The notes beneath the pieces are model-generated. The model was not told the DNA's origin and did no database searches. It saw only the letters and a list, made by a program, of their open reading frames with translations. Of a stretch of 64,000 nt of DNA, positions 53,570 through 62,599 are shown piece after piece (the first letter of the stretch is position 1; the number at the start of each line of letters is the position of its first letter). The DNA is from Paludisphaera borealis (GTDB lineage Bacteria; Planctomycetota; Planctomycetia; Isosphaerales; Isosphaeraceae): positions 1,240,001 to 1,304,000 of the forward strand of contig NZ_CP019082.1 of the NCBI RefSeq assembly GCF_001956985.1, given 5' to 3'. The position numbers were made by a program, and so were the translations under genes.

Positions 53570-55969
53570 GTGACCGATTTCCTGCTGCGATCCCGTTACG
53601 TTTTCGGCTCGCTCGTCGCGGTGCTGCTCCTCGGGCTGGCGCTCTTCGGCGAGCGAGTGAGCTACGAGCAGTCGATCGGGTCGTTCTTCGCCGACGACGA
53701 TCCGGTCATGGGGGTCTACCAGAAGGCCGCCGCGACCTTCGGCGACGACAACTTCGTGTTTCTGGTCTACGACGATCCCGAAGTGATCAGCCCCGCCGGC
53801 CTCGACCGCGCGGCGGAACTGGCGGCGGCAGTCGCGCCTGAGAAGATCCCCGGTGTGCTCCGGATCGAGTCGCTCGACGCCATGCCACTGGTCTGGGCGC
53901 TCGACGACGTGCTCTTGGCGATGGACAAGCTGCCGGCGTTCGCGCATAAGCTGGCGCTTGACGCGGCCAAACGGACGGTCAAGAACTTCGACCTGCGAAC
54001 CAACACGATGACTGTCAGCGGGGCCGTCCGCGCGGCCGACGCCCAAGGGCTTGAGGCGATCAAGCGGCGGCTGACGAGCAACGCCCTCTTCAAGGGGACG
54101 CTCCTCGACGAGACGGCCACGACGACGGCCGTCCTCGCTCGGCTGAAGAAGTCGCATGAGCACAACGTCATCGACACGATCCGGCTCCTCCGCGAGCAGG
54201 CCGACGCGTTCGCGGCGCGCCACAAGCTGGCGAGGCCGGCAGTCGTGGGGCCTCCGGTGCTGCTGGCCGACGGCTTCGCCGCGATCGAGATCGACGGCCG
54301 CCGGTTGGCGGCGGTCGGCATGGCGCTGATCGCGCTGGTGACCCTCTCGGCGGTGCACAGCGTCTGGTGGGCGATCGTCCCCATCATGGCCGGCTGGACG
54401 GTCTGGCTGGCGACCGAGACCCTGCTGCACTTCTTCAATATCCGGCTGTCGCTCTCGGGAGGGCCGCTCGTCGCGCAGATCATCGTCCTGACTATGCCCG
54501 CCGCCAGCCACCTGGCGATCCACTTCCGCGACAACCGCCGCCGCGACAGCGACCCCTGGGCCGCCGGCCGGCTGACGCTCAGAACGGTCTGGACGCCGAT
54601 CGTCTGGACGGCTGTCACCGGCGCCATCGGCTACGGCGCGCTCGTCACCAGCGACGTGTTGCCGATCCAGCAGTTCGGCGCGATCCTCGGCGTCTGCACG
54701 CTCACCGCGGCGGTGCTCGTCATGGTGCTTTCGCCGATCGCCATGCTGCCGCCGTTCCCCCTCGAAATCCCGGTCCGCGAGGGCTCGCAGTCGCGGGTCT
54801 CGGGCGTGATGAACCGGCTGACCTTCTGGGTCCATCGCCATCCCATTCGGGTCGTGGCGGTCGTGGCTGCGCTGACGATTCCGCTCTCGCTCGGCGTCTT
54901 CCGGCTCACGTATGAAACCAATTATATCAACCTGTTCCGACCCCAGACCCGCGTGGTGCGCGACTACCGAGCCGTCGAGTCGAAGCTCGGCGGGATCGGG
55001 CTCGTCGAGCTCGTCGTGCCCATCGGCTCGGCGGTCGGACCCGAGGTCGTCGCCAAGCTCAATCGGGTTGGCTCGACGATCGCCTCGCTGGCGCCCAACG
55101 ACCCTCGCGCGATCGCTCAGGTGATCTCGCTGGCGACCGTGCTCGATCCCGATGGCCGGATCGCGGCGCTCGCTCCCGACGCGCAGGCGCGCATCCTCAC
55201 CGGCAAGCTCGACTTGATCGGGGTTTCGCCGCAGGCGTCCCTGCTCCGCAGCTTCTGGAACGACGAGACCAAGGAAGCTCGCATCTTGATCCGTCTGCTC
55301 GAACAGCAGCCGGCGGCGACCAAGGCCTGGATCTTCCACAAAGCCGAGGAGACCGCCCGGGCCGCGTTCGGTCCGTCGTCCTACCTCACCGGCCTCTCCT
55401 ACCTGATGACCCGGACGACCGAGGGGGTGATCGCGACCCAGTGGAGCACCTTCGGCTGGTCGGCGGCGGGGATCTTGGTGATGCTCGCCCTGGCGTTTCG
55501 CAGCCTGCCCCTGGCGCTTCTGGCGATCCTCCCCACGCTGCTCTCAGTGGTGATCGTGCTGGGCATCATGGGGTGGACGTCGATCAAACTTGACATCGCC
55601 ACGGCGCTCGTCGCCAGCGTGGCCCTGGGCCTCTCGGTCGACGACACGTTCCACTGTCTGATCCAGTTCCACAAACAGCGGAAGACGCGCGGGTTCCGCA
55701 AGAGCCTGTTCGACAGCTATTCGGTGTCGGGCCCCGGCGTGCTGCTCTCCAGCCTGGCCGTCGCCGTTGGCTTCATGGCGCTGCGGACCAGCGAGTTCGA
55801 GCCGTTCGTCAACTTCGGCACGATGGTGGCGATCGCCACCGCCGGCAGTACGCTGGGGAACCTCGTGCTCTTGCCCGCCTGCCTGACTCTGGGCGAACGC
55901 TGGCGATCGCGTCGGCGACAGTCGCCCAAACCGCCCGTGGCGAGTTCCTCCGGAGTGGTCACGCCCTAG
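53570..55969 (+). CDS. MMPL/RND-superfamily transporter
   Basis: This 799-aa inner-membrane protein has RND topology in two halves: a first helix (residues 8-28), a large periplasmic loop (about 30-240), a cluster of five helices (about 245-405), then the same again from about 430, with the second loop to 625 and the last helices to about 785. Polar residues in the fourth helix of each half are less clear than in AcrB-type pumps. It most resembles MMPL/hopanoid exporter-like proteins with sterol-sensing-like helices, which export lipids or small molecules. The start is GTG 53570 with AGAGGG about 11 nt upstream. The stop codon overlaps the convergent NtrC-type gene by four bases. Confidence 0.88.
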   Translation: MTDFLLRSRYVFGSLVAVLLLGLALFGERVSYEQSIGSFFADDDPVMGVYQKAAATFGDDNFVFLVYDDPEVISPAGLDRAAELAAAVAPEKIPGVLRIESLDAMPLVWALDDVLLAMDKLPAFAHKLALDAAKRTVKNFDLRTNTMTVSGAVRAADAQGLEAIKRRLTSNALFKGTLLDETATTTAVLARLKKSHEHNVIDTIRLLREQADAFAARHKLARPAVVGPPVLLADGFAAIEIDGRRLAAVGMALIALVTLSAVHSVWWAIVPIMAGWTVWLATETLLHFFNIRLSLSGGPLVAQIIVLTMPAASHLAIHFRDNRRRDSDPWAAGRLTLRTVWTPIVWTAVTGAIGYGALVTSDVLPIQQFGAILGVCTLTAAVLVMVLSPIAMLPPFPLEIPVREGSQSRVSGVMNRLTFWVHRHPIRVVAVVAALTIPLSLGVFRLTYETNYINLFRPQTRVVRDYRAVESKLGGIGLVELVVPIGSAVGPEVVAKLNRVGSTIASLAPNDPRAIAQVISLATVLDPDGRIAALAPDAQARILTGKLDLIGVSPQASLLRSFWNDETKEARILIRLLEQQPAATKAWIFHKAEETARAAFGPSSYLTGLSYLMTRTTEGVIATQWSTFGWSAAGILVMLALAFRSLPLALLAILPTLLSVVIVLGIMGWTSIKLDIATALVASVALGLSVDDTFHCLIQFHKQRKTRGFRKSLFDSYSVSGPGVLLSSLAVAVGFMALRTSEFEPFVNFGTMVAIATAGSTLGNLVLLPACLTLGERWRSRRRQSPKPPVASSSGVVTP

Positions 55970-57339
55970 ACGCTGATGCCGTACTTTTTGATCTTCCGGT
56001 AGACCGTCGCCTGACCCAGCCCGAGCTGCTGGGCGGCATCCTTGACGTTGCCCCGGGAGGTCGCCAGCGCGTCGGCGATCGCCTGGTATTCGACCTGGTC
56101 GATCGGCCGCAGTACGCCCGGCTCGGGTTCGGCCGGACGGGCTGGGGCGGTAAAGCTCTTGCCCAGCTCGGCGCGGACGGCGGACTCGTCGATCACCGGA
56201 CCCGGGTAGAGCACGGCGAGGCGCTCGACGAAATTCTCAAGCTCGCGGACGTTGCCGGGCCATGCCTGTTCGGAGAGCGCCGCGAGGGCCGAATCGGAGA
56301 GCGACGCGCCGGGACGGCCGCTCCGGGCGGCGAACCGGTCGATGAAGCAGCGAGCCAGGATCGGCACATCCTCGCGACGGTCGCGCAGCGGCGGCGCGAC
56401 GATCGGCACGACGTTGAGCCGGTAGTACAGGTCCTCGCGCAGCAACCCCCGGCGCACCTGCTCGATCGGGTCGCGGTTCGTCGCCGCCACGATCCGCACG
56501 TCGACCCGGACCAGCTCGCTCTGACCGACCCGTTGGAACGTCCGCTCCTGGAGGAACCGGAGCAGCTTCGCCTGGAGCCCGATCTCCATCTCGCCGATCT
56601 CGTCGAGGAACAGGGTCCCCCCGTCGGCGGCCTCGCAGCAGCCGCACTGCATCCGATCGGCACCGGTGAACGCCCCCTTGGCGTGGCCGAACAGTGTGCT
56701 TTCAACCAGCTCGCGCGGCAGCGCCGCGACGTTGAGCGGAATGAACGGGCCGTCGCGTCGCGGGCCCAGATCGTGCAAGGCGCGGGCGACCAGCTCCTTG
56801 CCCGTGCCGCTCTCCCCCAGGACGAGGACCGTGCAGTCGCTGGCCGCCGCGCGCTCGGTCAGGGCGCGCAGCTCGCGGATCGCCCGACTCTCGCCGAGGA
56901 TCGGCCGCGCGACCCCGTTCACGCCGGGGCTCGCCCGACCCGGCGCGGGTGCGGCGGTCGCCGGTTCGTCGTAAACGTGCTCTACCACGCTTCGCAGCCG
57001 CGCCAGGTCGACGGGCTTCGTCAGGTAGTCGACGGCCCCCAGTCGAACCGCCGCGACGGCGTTCTCGATCGAGCCGAACGCCGTGAGCAAGACGACTTTC
57101 AGGCCAGCGTGCCGTTTCTGGATCTGCTGGAGGACCTCCAGCCCGTCGTGCTCGCCGAACCGCACGTCCATCAACAAGAGCCCTGGGAGGCCCGCGCCGA
57201 GCCGTCGCAAAAGGGCGGTCTTGTCGAGGACGCTCTCGACCCGCCAGCCCCAGCCTCGGATGTGGTGCTCGATGATCCGGAGGAACTGGGGGTCGTCGTC
57301 GGCGACCAGGATCGAGGCCGGATTCGTGTTGTGGCTCAT
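55966..57339 (-). CDS. NtrC-type sigma54-dependent response regulator
   Basis: This 457-aa activator has three domains. The receiver (1-120) has D14-D16 and phosphoacceptor D58 (LLLMDVRFGE). The AAA+ sigma54-interacting domain (about 145-375) has Walker A GESGTGKE, the sigma54 contact motif GAFTGA and Walker B TLFLDEIGEM. The C-terminal Fis-type HTH has NVKDAAQQLGLGQATVYRKI. Just after GAFTGA the usual G-x-F-E-x-A reads QCGCCEAADGG, adding three cysteines. It is divergent from the hybrid kinase, 146 nt away, which is its most likely partner. AGGA lies 8 nt before the ATG. Confidence 0.95.
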   Translation of the reverse strand: MSHNTNPASILVADDDPQFLRIIEHHIRGWGWRVESVLDKTALLRRLGAGLPGLLLMDVRFGEHDGLEVLQQIQKRHAGLKVVLLTAFGSIENAVAAVRLGAVDYLTKPVDLARLRSVVEHVYDEPATAAPAPGRASPGVNGVARPILGESRAIRELRALTERAAASDCTVLVLGESGTGKELVARALHDLGPRRDGPFIPLNVAALPRELVESTLFGHAKGAFTGADRMQCGCCEAADGGTLFLDEIGEMEIGLQAKLLRFLQERTFQRVGQSELVRVDVRIVAATNRDPIEQVRRGLLREDLYYRLNVVPIVAPPLRDRREDVPILARCFIDRFAARSGRPGASLSDSALAALSEQAWPGNVRELENFVERLAVLYPGPVIDESAVRAELGKSFTAPARPAEPEPGVLRPIDQVEYQAIADALATSRGNVKDAAQQLGLGQATVYRKIKKYGISV

Positions 57340-57485
57340 CGTGAACGTCCTGTGGCCAAAGCCGCTCGCATTCGTCCTCCTCGATTCGATATCCGTCGCG
57401 CCGACCGGAGCTAAGTTAACTATAGGCGTCGAAATCGGGGCTGTTGAATTTCTCGGCGAGGTCGACCTTTCGGGGCGAGCGAGCG
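57340..57485. promoter_or_regulatory. Divergent promoter region between the NtrC-type gene and the hybrid kinase
   Basis: These 146 nt must hold the promoters of both divergent genes. An AT-rich palindromic patch (TAAGTTAACTATA, 57411-57423, containing GTTAAC) is the only AT-rich part and could supply overlapping -10 elements. No sigma54 -24/-12 match is seen. Confidence 0.35.
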
Positions 57486-60400
57486 ATGATCGAACTGTGC
57501 CGCGATGCGATCCGAGACCCGGAGCGTCTGGCCGTCCTGCGGTCGACGCGACTGCTCGACACCGAGGCGGAACCCGCCTTCGACCGCCTGACCCGCCTGG
57601 CGGCTCGGGTCCTCCACGCGCCCGCGGCCCTCCTCGCGGTCGTCGACGCCGACCGGCAGTTCCTCAAGAGCGCGTTCGGGCTGTCGGCCTTCGATCGCGG
57701 ATCGCCTCGACCCGATTTCTCCCGCTCGTTCACGGAATACATCGTGCGTAGCGGGCGGCCTCTCGTGGTTCGCGACGCGACCAACCACGGCGCGCTCGGT
57801 TACGCTCCCGCGTGGTCCGAAGTCCAGCCGATCGCTTGCCTGGGCGTCCCGCTGACGGCCGCCCGGTGTCAAGTCGTGGGGGCGTTTTGCGTGATCGACC
57901 TCCAGGCCCGAGCCTGGACCGACACCGACCTCCAGACGCTTCAAGAACTGGCCGACGCGGCGACCTGGGAGATGAGGAGCCGGGCCGAGAAGGCCGAACT
58001 GATCCGCACGCAGCGACGATCGGCCTTGCAGCACGCCACCGCCTCGATCCTCGCCGAGGCTTCGACGCTCGACGCAGCCATCGCCCCGATCCTCCGAACC
58101 GTCGGGGAATTCCTCGACTGCGAGGCGGCCGAATGCTGGATCATCGACGGATCGGGCTTCAGGCGGTCGAGCCGCGACTGGTTCTCGCGGGAGTCGGGCC
58201 GGCTGTACCTGAAGAGTTCGAGGGAGGCGAACCAGGCCCCGCGTTGGATCGTGACCGACTCGGCTGGAACGGTCGACCTCAGTGGTTCGGAGGCGTCGGC
58301 CTTCGGCTTGTCGACGGCCTTCGTGGCGCCGGTCGAGAGCGACGGTTGGCGTTTCGGCACTCTGGCTTTCCTGGGAAGCGAGAGCGCCGTGTTCGACGAG
58401 TCGCTCCGGCCGGTCCTGTCGGACCTCGGCCGTGAGATCGGCCGGTTCGCCGCGCGGCGAGAGCGCGACGACGAGGTTCACGAGTTCGCCGCACTGCTCG
58501 ATCAGAGCAGTGAGATGATCGTTTTCGCGACGTCTGGCGGGCGCATCCGCCATCTGAATTCCGCCGGCCGGGAGCTGGCGGGCTATCGCGGCTCGATCGT
58601 TCCCGAAGACTTGCGGATCGGCGATCTCTTGCCCCAGTACGACGTGCTCGCGGCGGCCAGTGAGCCGTTCTCGGATCGGCGCTGGTCGGGCCAGACCGTG
58701 TTGAAGCGTCCCCGGACCGGCCGGGAGATCGACGTCGACGCCAGCCTTTTCCTGGTCAGAGACCCGGTCTCGGCCCGGCCGCTCGGCATGGCGGCGATCG
58801 TCCGCGACGCTCGGGCGCGGACGCGCGACGAAGCGTTGCTGTTGGGAGGCAAGGCGCGGCTGCGCGGCGTGCTGGAGGCGTCGCTCGACGCCCTCGTCAC
58901 GCTCGATCATCAGGGCGACGTCATCGAGTTCAACCCCGCCGCCGAGCGGATTTTCGGCGTTGACGCCGACGCCACGCTCGGCCGGCGGTTCGCCGATCTG
59001 ATCGCGGCCGACGATCAGCGCGCGGCCTTCGAGGCGAGCCTTCACGCGTATATCGAAACCCGCTCGTCGCCGAGCCTCGGCGAGCGCCGCGAGATCGAAG
59101 CCCGGCGCGGCGACGGCACGCGGTTCCCCGCCGAGCTGACCGTCGCCGCCGTCCATCTCGACGGCCCGCCCGTCTTCACCGCCTCGCTCCGCGACATCAG
59201 CCGCCAGAAGCAGACCGAGGGGGAGCTGCGCCGGGCGCGCGATGAGGCGTTGGCGTCGAGCCAGGCGAAGGCCGCGTTTCTGGCCAACATGAGCCATGAA
59301 GTCCGGACGCCGATGAGCGCGGTCCTGGGTTACGCCGACATGCTTCTCGATCCGGCGCTGCCCGCCGCCGACCGCCAGGCGGCGATCCAGGCGATCCGCC
59401 GCAACGGCTCGCACCTGTTGCAGATCATCAACGACATCCTCGACCTCTCGAAGATCGAGGCCGGCCGGATGCGGCTCGACCCGGTCGCGTGTTCCCCCTG
59501 GCAGGTCGCTCTCGAAGTCGTATCCGGCCTGCGCGTTCGAGGCGACGAGCGGGGGATCGTTCTCGACGTCGAAGCGTCCGGCCCCTTGCCCGAGTCGGCG
59601 ACGATGGACCCGACTCGGGTACGCCAGATCCTCGTGAACCTCGTCGGCAACGCCATCAAGTTCTCGGAGCCCGGGGGCCGGGTGAGTCTTCGCCTGACGG
59701 CCCGGCATGGGGCGTCGAGTCGAGAGGGGGTATTGCGGTTGGAGGTCGAGGACCGCGGCGTCGGCATACCGGCCGACCAGCTCGAAGGGATCTTCACGCC
59801 GTTCCAGCAGGCCGATTCGTCGTCGACCCGGAAGTTCGGCGGCACGGGTTTGGGCCTCAGCATCAGCCGTCGGTTGGCCGAGGCGATGGGGGGAGGAATC
59901 GACGTCAAGAGCACTCTCGGCGAGGGAAGCCGGTTCGCGGTCGAACTGCCGCTCCGGGGCGTCGATCCGTCGCGCCGCTGGCTCGCCCCAAGTGAGCTGT
60001 CGCGCCGCGTGGCCAGCGAGAACGAGGCCGTCGCCGAACCGATCGGCGGGCCTCTCGCCGGGCGAGTCCTGCTGGTCGAGGACAGTCCTGACAACCAACG
60101 TGTGCTTCTCTATCACTTGAACCGGATGGGCGTCGAGGTGGAAACGGCCGGCGACGGCCGGACGGGAGTCGATCGGGCGCTCGGCGGCGGATTCGACCTC
60201 GTGCTGATGGACATGCAGTTGCCCGTCCTCGACGGCTACGGCGCGGCCGGCGAGCTGCGCCGGGCGGGCTTCGAGAAGCCCATCATCGCCTTGACCGCTC
60301 ACGCCATGTCCGAGGACCGCGGCCGTTGCCTGCGGTCGGGTTGCACCGAGTATTTGACCAAGCCCGTCGACGTCCGCCGCCTCTACGAGACCCTGGCCCA

Positions 60401-60800
60401 GCAGCTTCCGATCCGGGCGTCCGATTCGCCCCCTGTCGTTTCCCGGTACGCGGACGACTCGGGCCTGGCGGCCCTGGTCCGGAAGTTCGTCGCCAGCTTG
60501 CCGGGCAAGGTCGCGAGGTTTCGTGAGACGGTCGCAGCGAACGACCTGGCCGAGATCGAATCGCAGGCGCACCAGCTCCGGGGCGTCGGGACCATGTACG
60601 GCTTCCCGGCCGTCACCGAGACCTGCGCGCTCGTGGAAGCGGCGGTGCGGGAAGGCCGCGACCTCGACCTGATCGCCGAACTGGTCGAGGAGTTCGCCGA
60701 CCTTTGCGAGCGGATCGGGCGAGGCGTCGACGAGCCGAGTCCGGAGGGGTCGCTGGAAATCCCCCTTTTGTCCGGCCCGGTCCCTTCGGTACGCTCCTGA
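57486..60800 (+). CDS. Hybrid histidine kinase (GAF-GAF-PAS-PAS-HisKA-HATPase-REC-HPt)
   Basis: This soluble sensor kinase of about 1104 aa has no membrane helix. A GAF domain (about 10-165) and a second one (about 185-330) are followed by two PAS domains (about 340-450 and 455-580), HisKA with H604 (NMSHEVRTPMSAVLGYADM), and HATPase with N-box (LVNLVGNAIKFS), G1 (VEDRGVGIP) and G2 (KFGGTGLGLSISRR). A receiver with phosphoacceptor D909 (LVLMDMQLPVLDGYG) and an HPt domain with H1029 (ESQAHQLRGVGTMYG) end the protein. The chain H604-D909-H1029 is complete, so a separate receiver is expected; the divergent NtrC-type regulator fits. ATG 57486 is chosen; the TTG 42 nt upstream is less likely. Confidence 0.93.
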   Translation: MIELCRDAIRDPERLAVLRSTRLLDTEAEPAFDRLTRLAARVLHAPAALLAVVDADRQFLKSAFGLSAFDRGSPRPDFSRSFTEYIVRSGRPLVVRDATNHGALGYAPAWSEVQPIACLGVPLTAARCQVVGAFCVIDLQARAWTDTDLQTLQELADAATWEMRSRAEKAELIRTQRRSALQHATASILAEASTLDAAIAPILRTVGEFLDCEAAECWIIDGSGFRRSSRDWFSRESGRLYLKSSREANQAPRWIVTDSAGTVDLSGSEASAFGLSTAFVAPVESDGWRFGTLAFLGSESAVFDESLRPVLSDLGREIGRFAARRERDDEVHEFAALLDQSSEMIVFATSGGRIRHLNSAGRELAGYRGSIVPEDLRIGDLLPQYDVLAAASEPFSDRRWSGQTVLKRPRTGREIDVDASLFLVRDPVSARPLGMAAIVRDARARTRDEALLLGGKARLRGVLEASLDALVTLDHQGDVIEFNPAAERIFGVDADATLGRRFADLIAADDQRAAFEASLHAYIETRSSPSLGERREIEARRGDGTRFPAELTVAAVHLDGPPVFTASLRDISRQKQTEGELRRARDEALASSQAKAAFLANMSHEVRTPMSAVLGYADMLLDPALPAADRQAAIQAIRRNGSHLLQIINDILDLSKIEAGRMRLDPVACSPWQVALEVVSGLRVRGDERGIVLDVEASGPLPESATMDPTRVRQILVNLVGNAIKFSEPGGRVSLRLTARHGASSREGVLRLEVEDRGVGIPADQLEGIFTPFQQADSSSTRKFGGTGLGLSISRRLAEAMGGGIDVKSTLGEGSRFAVELPLRGVDPSRRWLAPSELSRRVASENEAVAEPIGGPLAGRVLLVEDSPDNQRVLLYHLNRMGVEVETAGDGRTGVDRALGGGFDLVLMDMQLPVLDGYGAAGELRRAGFEKPIIALTAHAMSEDRGRCLRSGCTEYLTKPVDVRRLYETLAQQLPIRASDSPPVVSRYADDSGLAALVRKFVASLPGKVARFRETVAANDLAEIESQAHQLRGVGTMYGFPAVTETCALVEAAVREGRDLDLIAELVEEFADLCERIGRGVDEPSPEGSLEIPLLSGPVPSVRS

Positions 60801-60843
60801 AGCGGACTGTCGGATTCCGTCTTGAGGGAAAGGGAGAGTGGGC

Positions 60844-62559
60844 ATGAGGCCGTTGCGCTGGAATCGCCGTCGTACGTTGACCGCCGCGTTTCTGACGCTC
60901 TCGGTATCGGGTGTTGGGCCTGGGACGCTTCGTGGCCAGGAGCAAGCGACGCCGGCCGATCTGATCGTGATCGCGGGCCGGATCTGGACCGGAGACTCCG
61001 CGAAACCCTGGGCCGAGGCGCTCGCGGCCCGGGCCGGAGCGATCGTGGCCGTGGGGACGCGCGACGAAGTCCTCCGCTGGAAAGGGGCGGCGACCCGGCT
61101 CGTCGAAGCGCCGGGAGGACTGGCGACGCCGGGGCTGGTCGACGCCCACGGCCATATCGAATCGCTCGGCGGCGGTCTTGAAAACCTCGACCTTCGGGGC
61201 GCGGCGTCGCTTGAAGAGGTCGCTCGGAAGGTCAAGGAGCGGGGCGATTCGCTGCCGGCCGACGCCTGGATCACGGGAAGCAACTGGGATCAGAGCCTCT
61301 GGCCCGGCGGATCGTTCCCAACGTCGGCCGTCCTCGACGCGGTCGCGCCCAACCGGCCGGTCTGGCTGACGCGGGTCGACGGCCACGCGGGCTGGGCGAA
61401 TGCCGCGGCGTTGCGGCGGGCGGGGGTCGTGAAGGCGACCCAGCCCCCTTCCGACGGCCAGATTCACCGCGACCCAAGCGGCGAGCCGACGGGCGTTTTC
61501 ATCGACGGCGCCATGAGCTTGATCGGGCGCGTCGTGCCGCCGCCGACGCCGGCCGACGTCGAGCGGCGGATTCTCGCCGCCCAGAAAAAGATCGTCGCGC
61601 AGGGCCTGACCGGGGTTCACGACGCGGGCGTCTCGGCACGCGAGGCCGACGTCTTTCGCCGGCTCGACCGCTCGGGCCGGCTGGCGTTGCGGGTCTACGC
61701 GATGGCCATGCCGCCGGCCGGTGAGGAGGTCCAGACGGTCAGCCGGCCGCCGGTCAAGGAGCCGGAGGGCAGCCGGTTCGAGATGCGGGCGATCAAGCTG
61801 TTCATCGACGGCGCGATGGGCTCGCGCGGGGCCCTCCTGTTCGAGCCCTACCACGACGACCCCGGGAACAAGGGCCTGCTGCTCATCGATCCCCAGGTGC
61901 TCGAGGAGACGACCGTCGCGGCCTTGCGGAACGGTTGGCAGGTGGCGACCCACGCGATCGGCGACCGGGCCAACTCTCTGGTGCTCGACGCCTACGAAGC
62001 CGCCCTCAAGGCCGTGCCCCAGGCCGTGAGCCCTCGGCTGCGGATCGAGCACGCGCAGGTGGTCCGCAAGCAGGACGTCGGGCGGTTCTCGAGCCTCGGC
62101 GTGATCGCCTCGATGCAGCCCTCGCATGCAAGTGACGACATGCGATGGGCCGACGCCCGGCTCGGCCCGGGACGGGTGGACGGCGCCTACGCCTGGCGGT
62201 GGTTCCTGGACGCCAAGGTCCCGCTCGCCTTCGGCAGCGACTTCCCGGTCGAAGTCGTCAGCCCGTTCTGGGGCCTCTACGCGGCAATGACCCGGCAAGA
62301 CTCCGACGGTCAACCGAAGGACGGCTGGCATCCCGACCAGCGGCTGTCGCTGGACGAGGCGCTCCGGGCCTTCACCGCCGGCGCGGCCTACGGGGCGTTC
62401 GCCGAGGGCCTCCGAGGCGTCCTGAAACCGGGCATGCACGCTGATATCACGATCTTCGATCGCGACCTGTTCCGCGAGCCCCCCTCGCGCGTGCTCGCGG
62501 GCCAGGTCCTCTACACGATCATCAACGGGTCGGTCGTCTTCGATGCGAAGCGGCCGTGA
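60844..62559 (+). CDS. Exported YtcJ-like amidohydrolase
   Basis: This protein of about 571 aa has a signal peptide with twin arginines (RRRTLTAAFLTLSVSG) that may be a Tat or Sec signal. The amidohydrolase-3 (YtcJ) barrel has metal ligands in DAHGHIESLGGG, GWQVATHAIGDRA, RIEHAQVV and the final aspartate in AFGSDFPVEVVSPFWG. The C-terminal block GMHADITIFDRDLF is family-typical. It should hydrolyse an amide or similar bond with zinc, but relatives are mostly uncharacterised. GGGAGA lies shortly before ATG 60844; a GTG six nt upstream is possible. It is convergent with the ThuA gene. Confidence 0.9.
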   Translation: MRPLRWNRRRTLTAAFLTLSVSGVGPGTLRGQEQATPADLIVIAGRIWTGDSAKPWAEALAARAGAIVAVGTRDEVLRWKGAATRLVEAPGGLATPGLVDAHGHIESLGGGLENLDLRGAASLEEVARKVKERGDSLPADAWITGSNWDQSLWPGGSFPTSAVLDAVAPNRPVWLTRVDGHAGWANAAALRRAGVVKATQPPSDGQIHRDPSGEPTGVFIDGAMSLIGRVVPPPTPADVERRILAAQKKIVAQGLTGVHDAGVSAREADVFRRLDRSGRLALRVYAMAMPPAGEEVQTVSRPPVKEPEGSRFEMRAIKLFIDGAMGSRGALLFEPYHDDPGNKGLLLIDPQVLEETTVAALRNGWQVATHAIGDRANSLVLDAYEAALKAVPQAVSPRLRIEHAQVVRKQDVGRFSSLGVIASMQPSHASDDMRWADARLGPGRVDGAYAWRWFLDAKVPLAFGSDFPVEVVSPFWGLYAAMTRQDSDGQPKDGWHPDQRLSLDEALRAFTAGAAYGAFAEGLRGVLKPGMHADITIFDRDLFREPPSRVLAGQVLYTIINGSVVFDAKRP

Positions 62560-62579
62560 CGGCGGCCTCGCATCGAAGA
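62537..62579. terminator. Terminator-like hairpin spanning the amidohydrolase stop codon
   Basis: An 11-bp perfect stem (62537-62547 with 62569-62579, TCTTCGATGCG and CGCATCGAAGA) encloses the stop codon of the amidohydrolase gene; GCCG-TGA-CGGC adds an inner stem. It lies between two convergent genes and can serve both strands. Confidence 0.6.
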
Positions 62580-62599
62580 TCCCTGCGGCGTTCGACGTG

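Noticed and set aside
53486-55339. A 617-codon minus-strand frame opposite the MMPL gene
   Set aside because: Its Arg/Asp/Gly-rich composition without any motif marks it as a shadow.
57420-61283. A 1287-codon open frame on the minus strand opposite the hybrid kinase
   Set aside because: It is the antisense shadow of a GC-rich gene with strong third-position bias; its translation is Arg/Ala/Gly/Asp-rich with no motif, and the plus strand encodes an unmistakable kinase.
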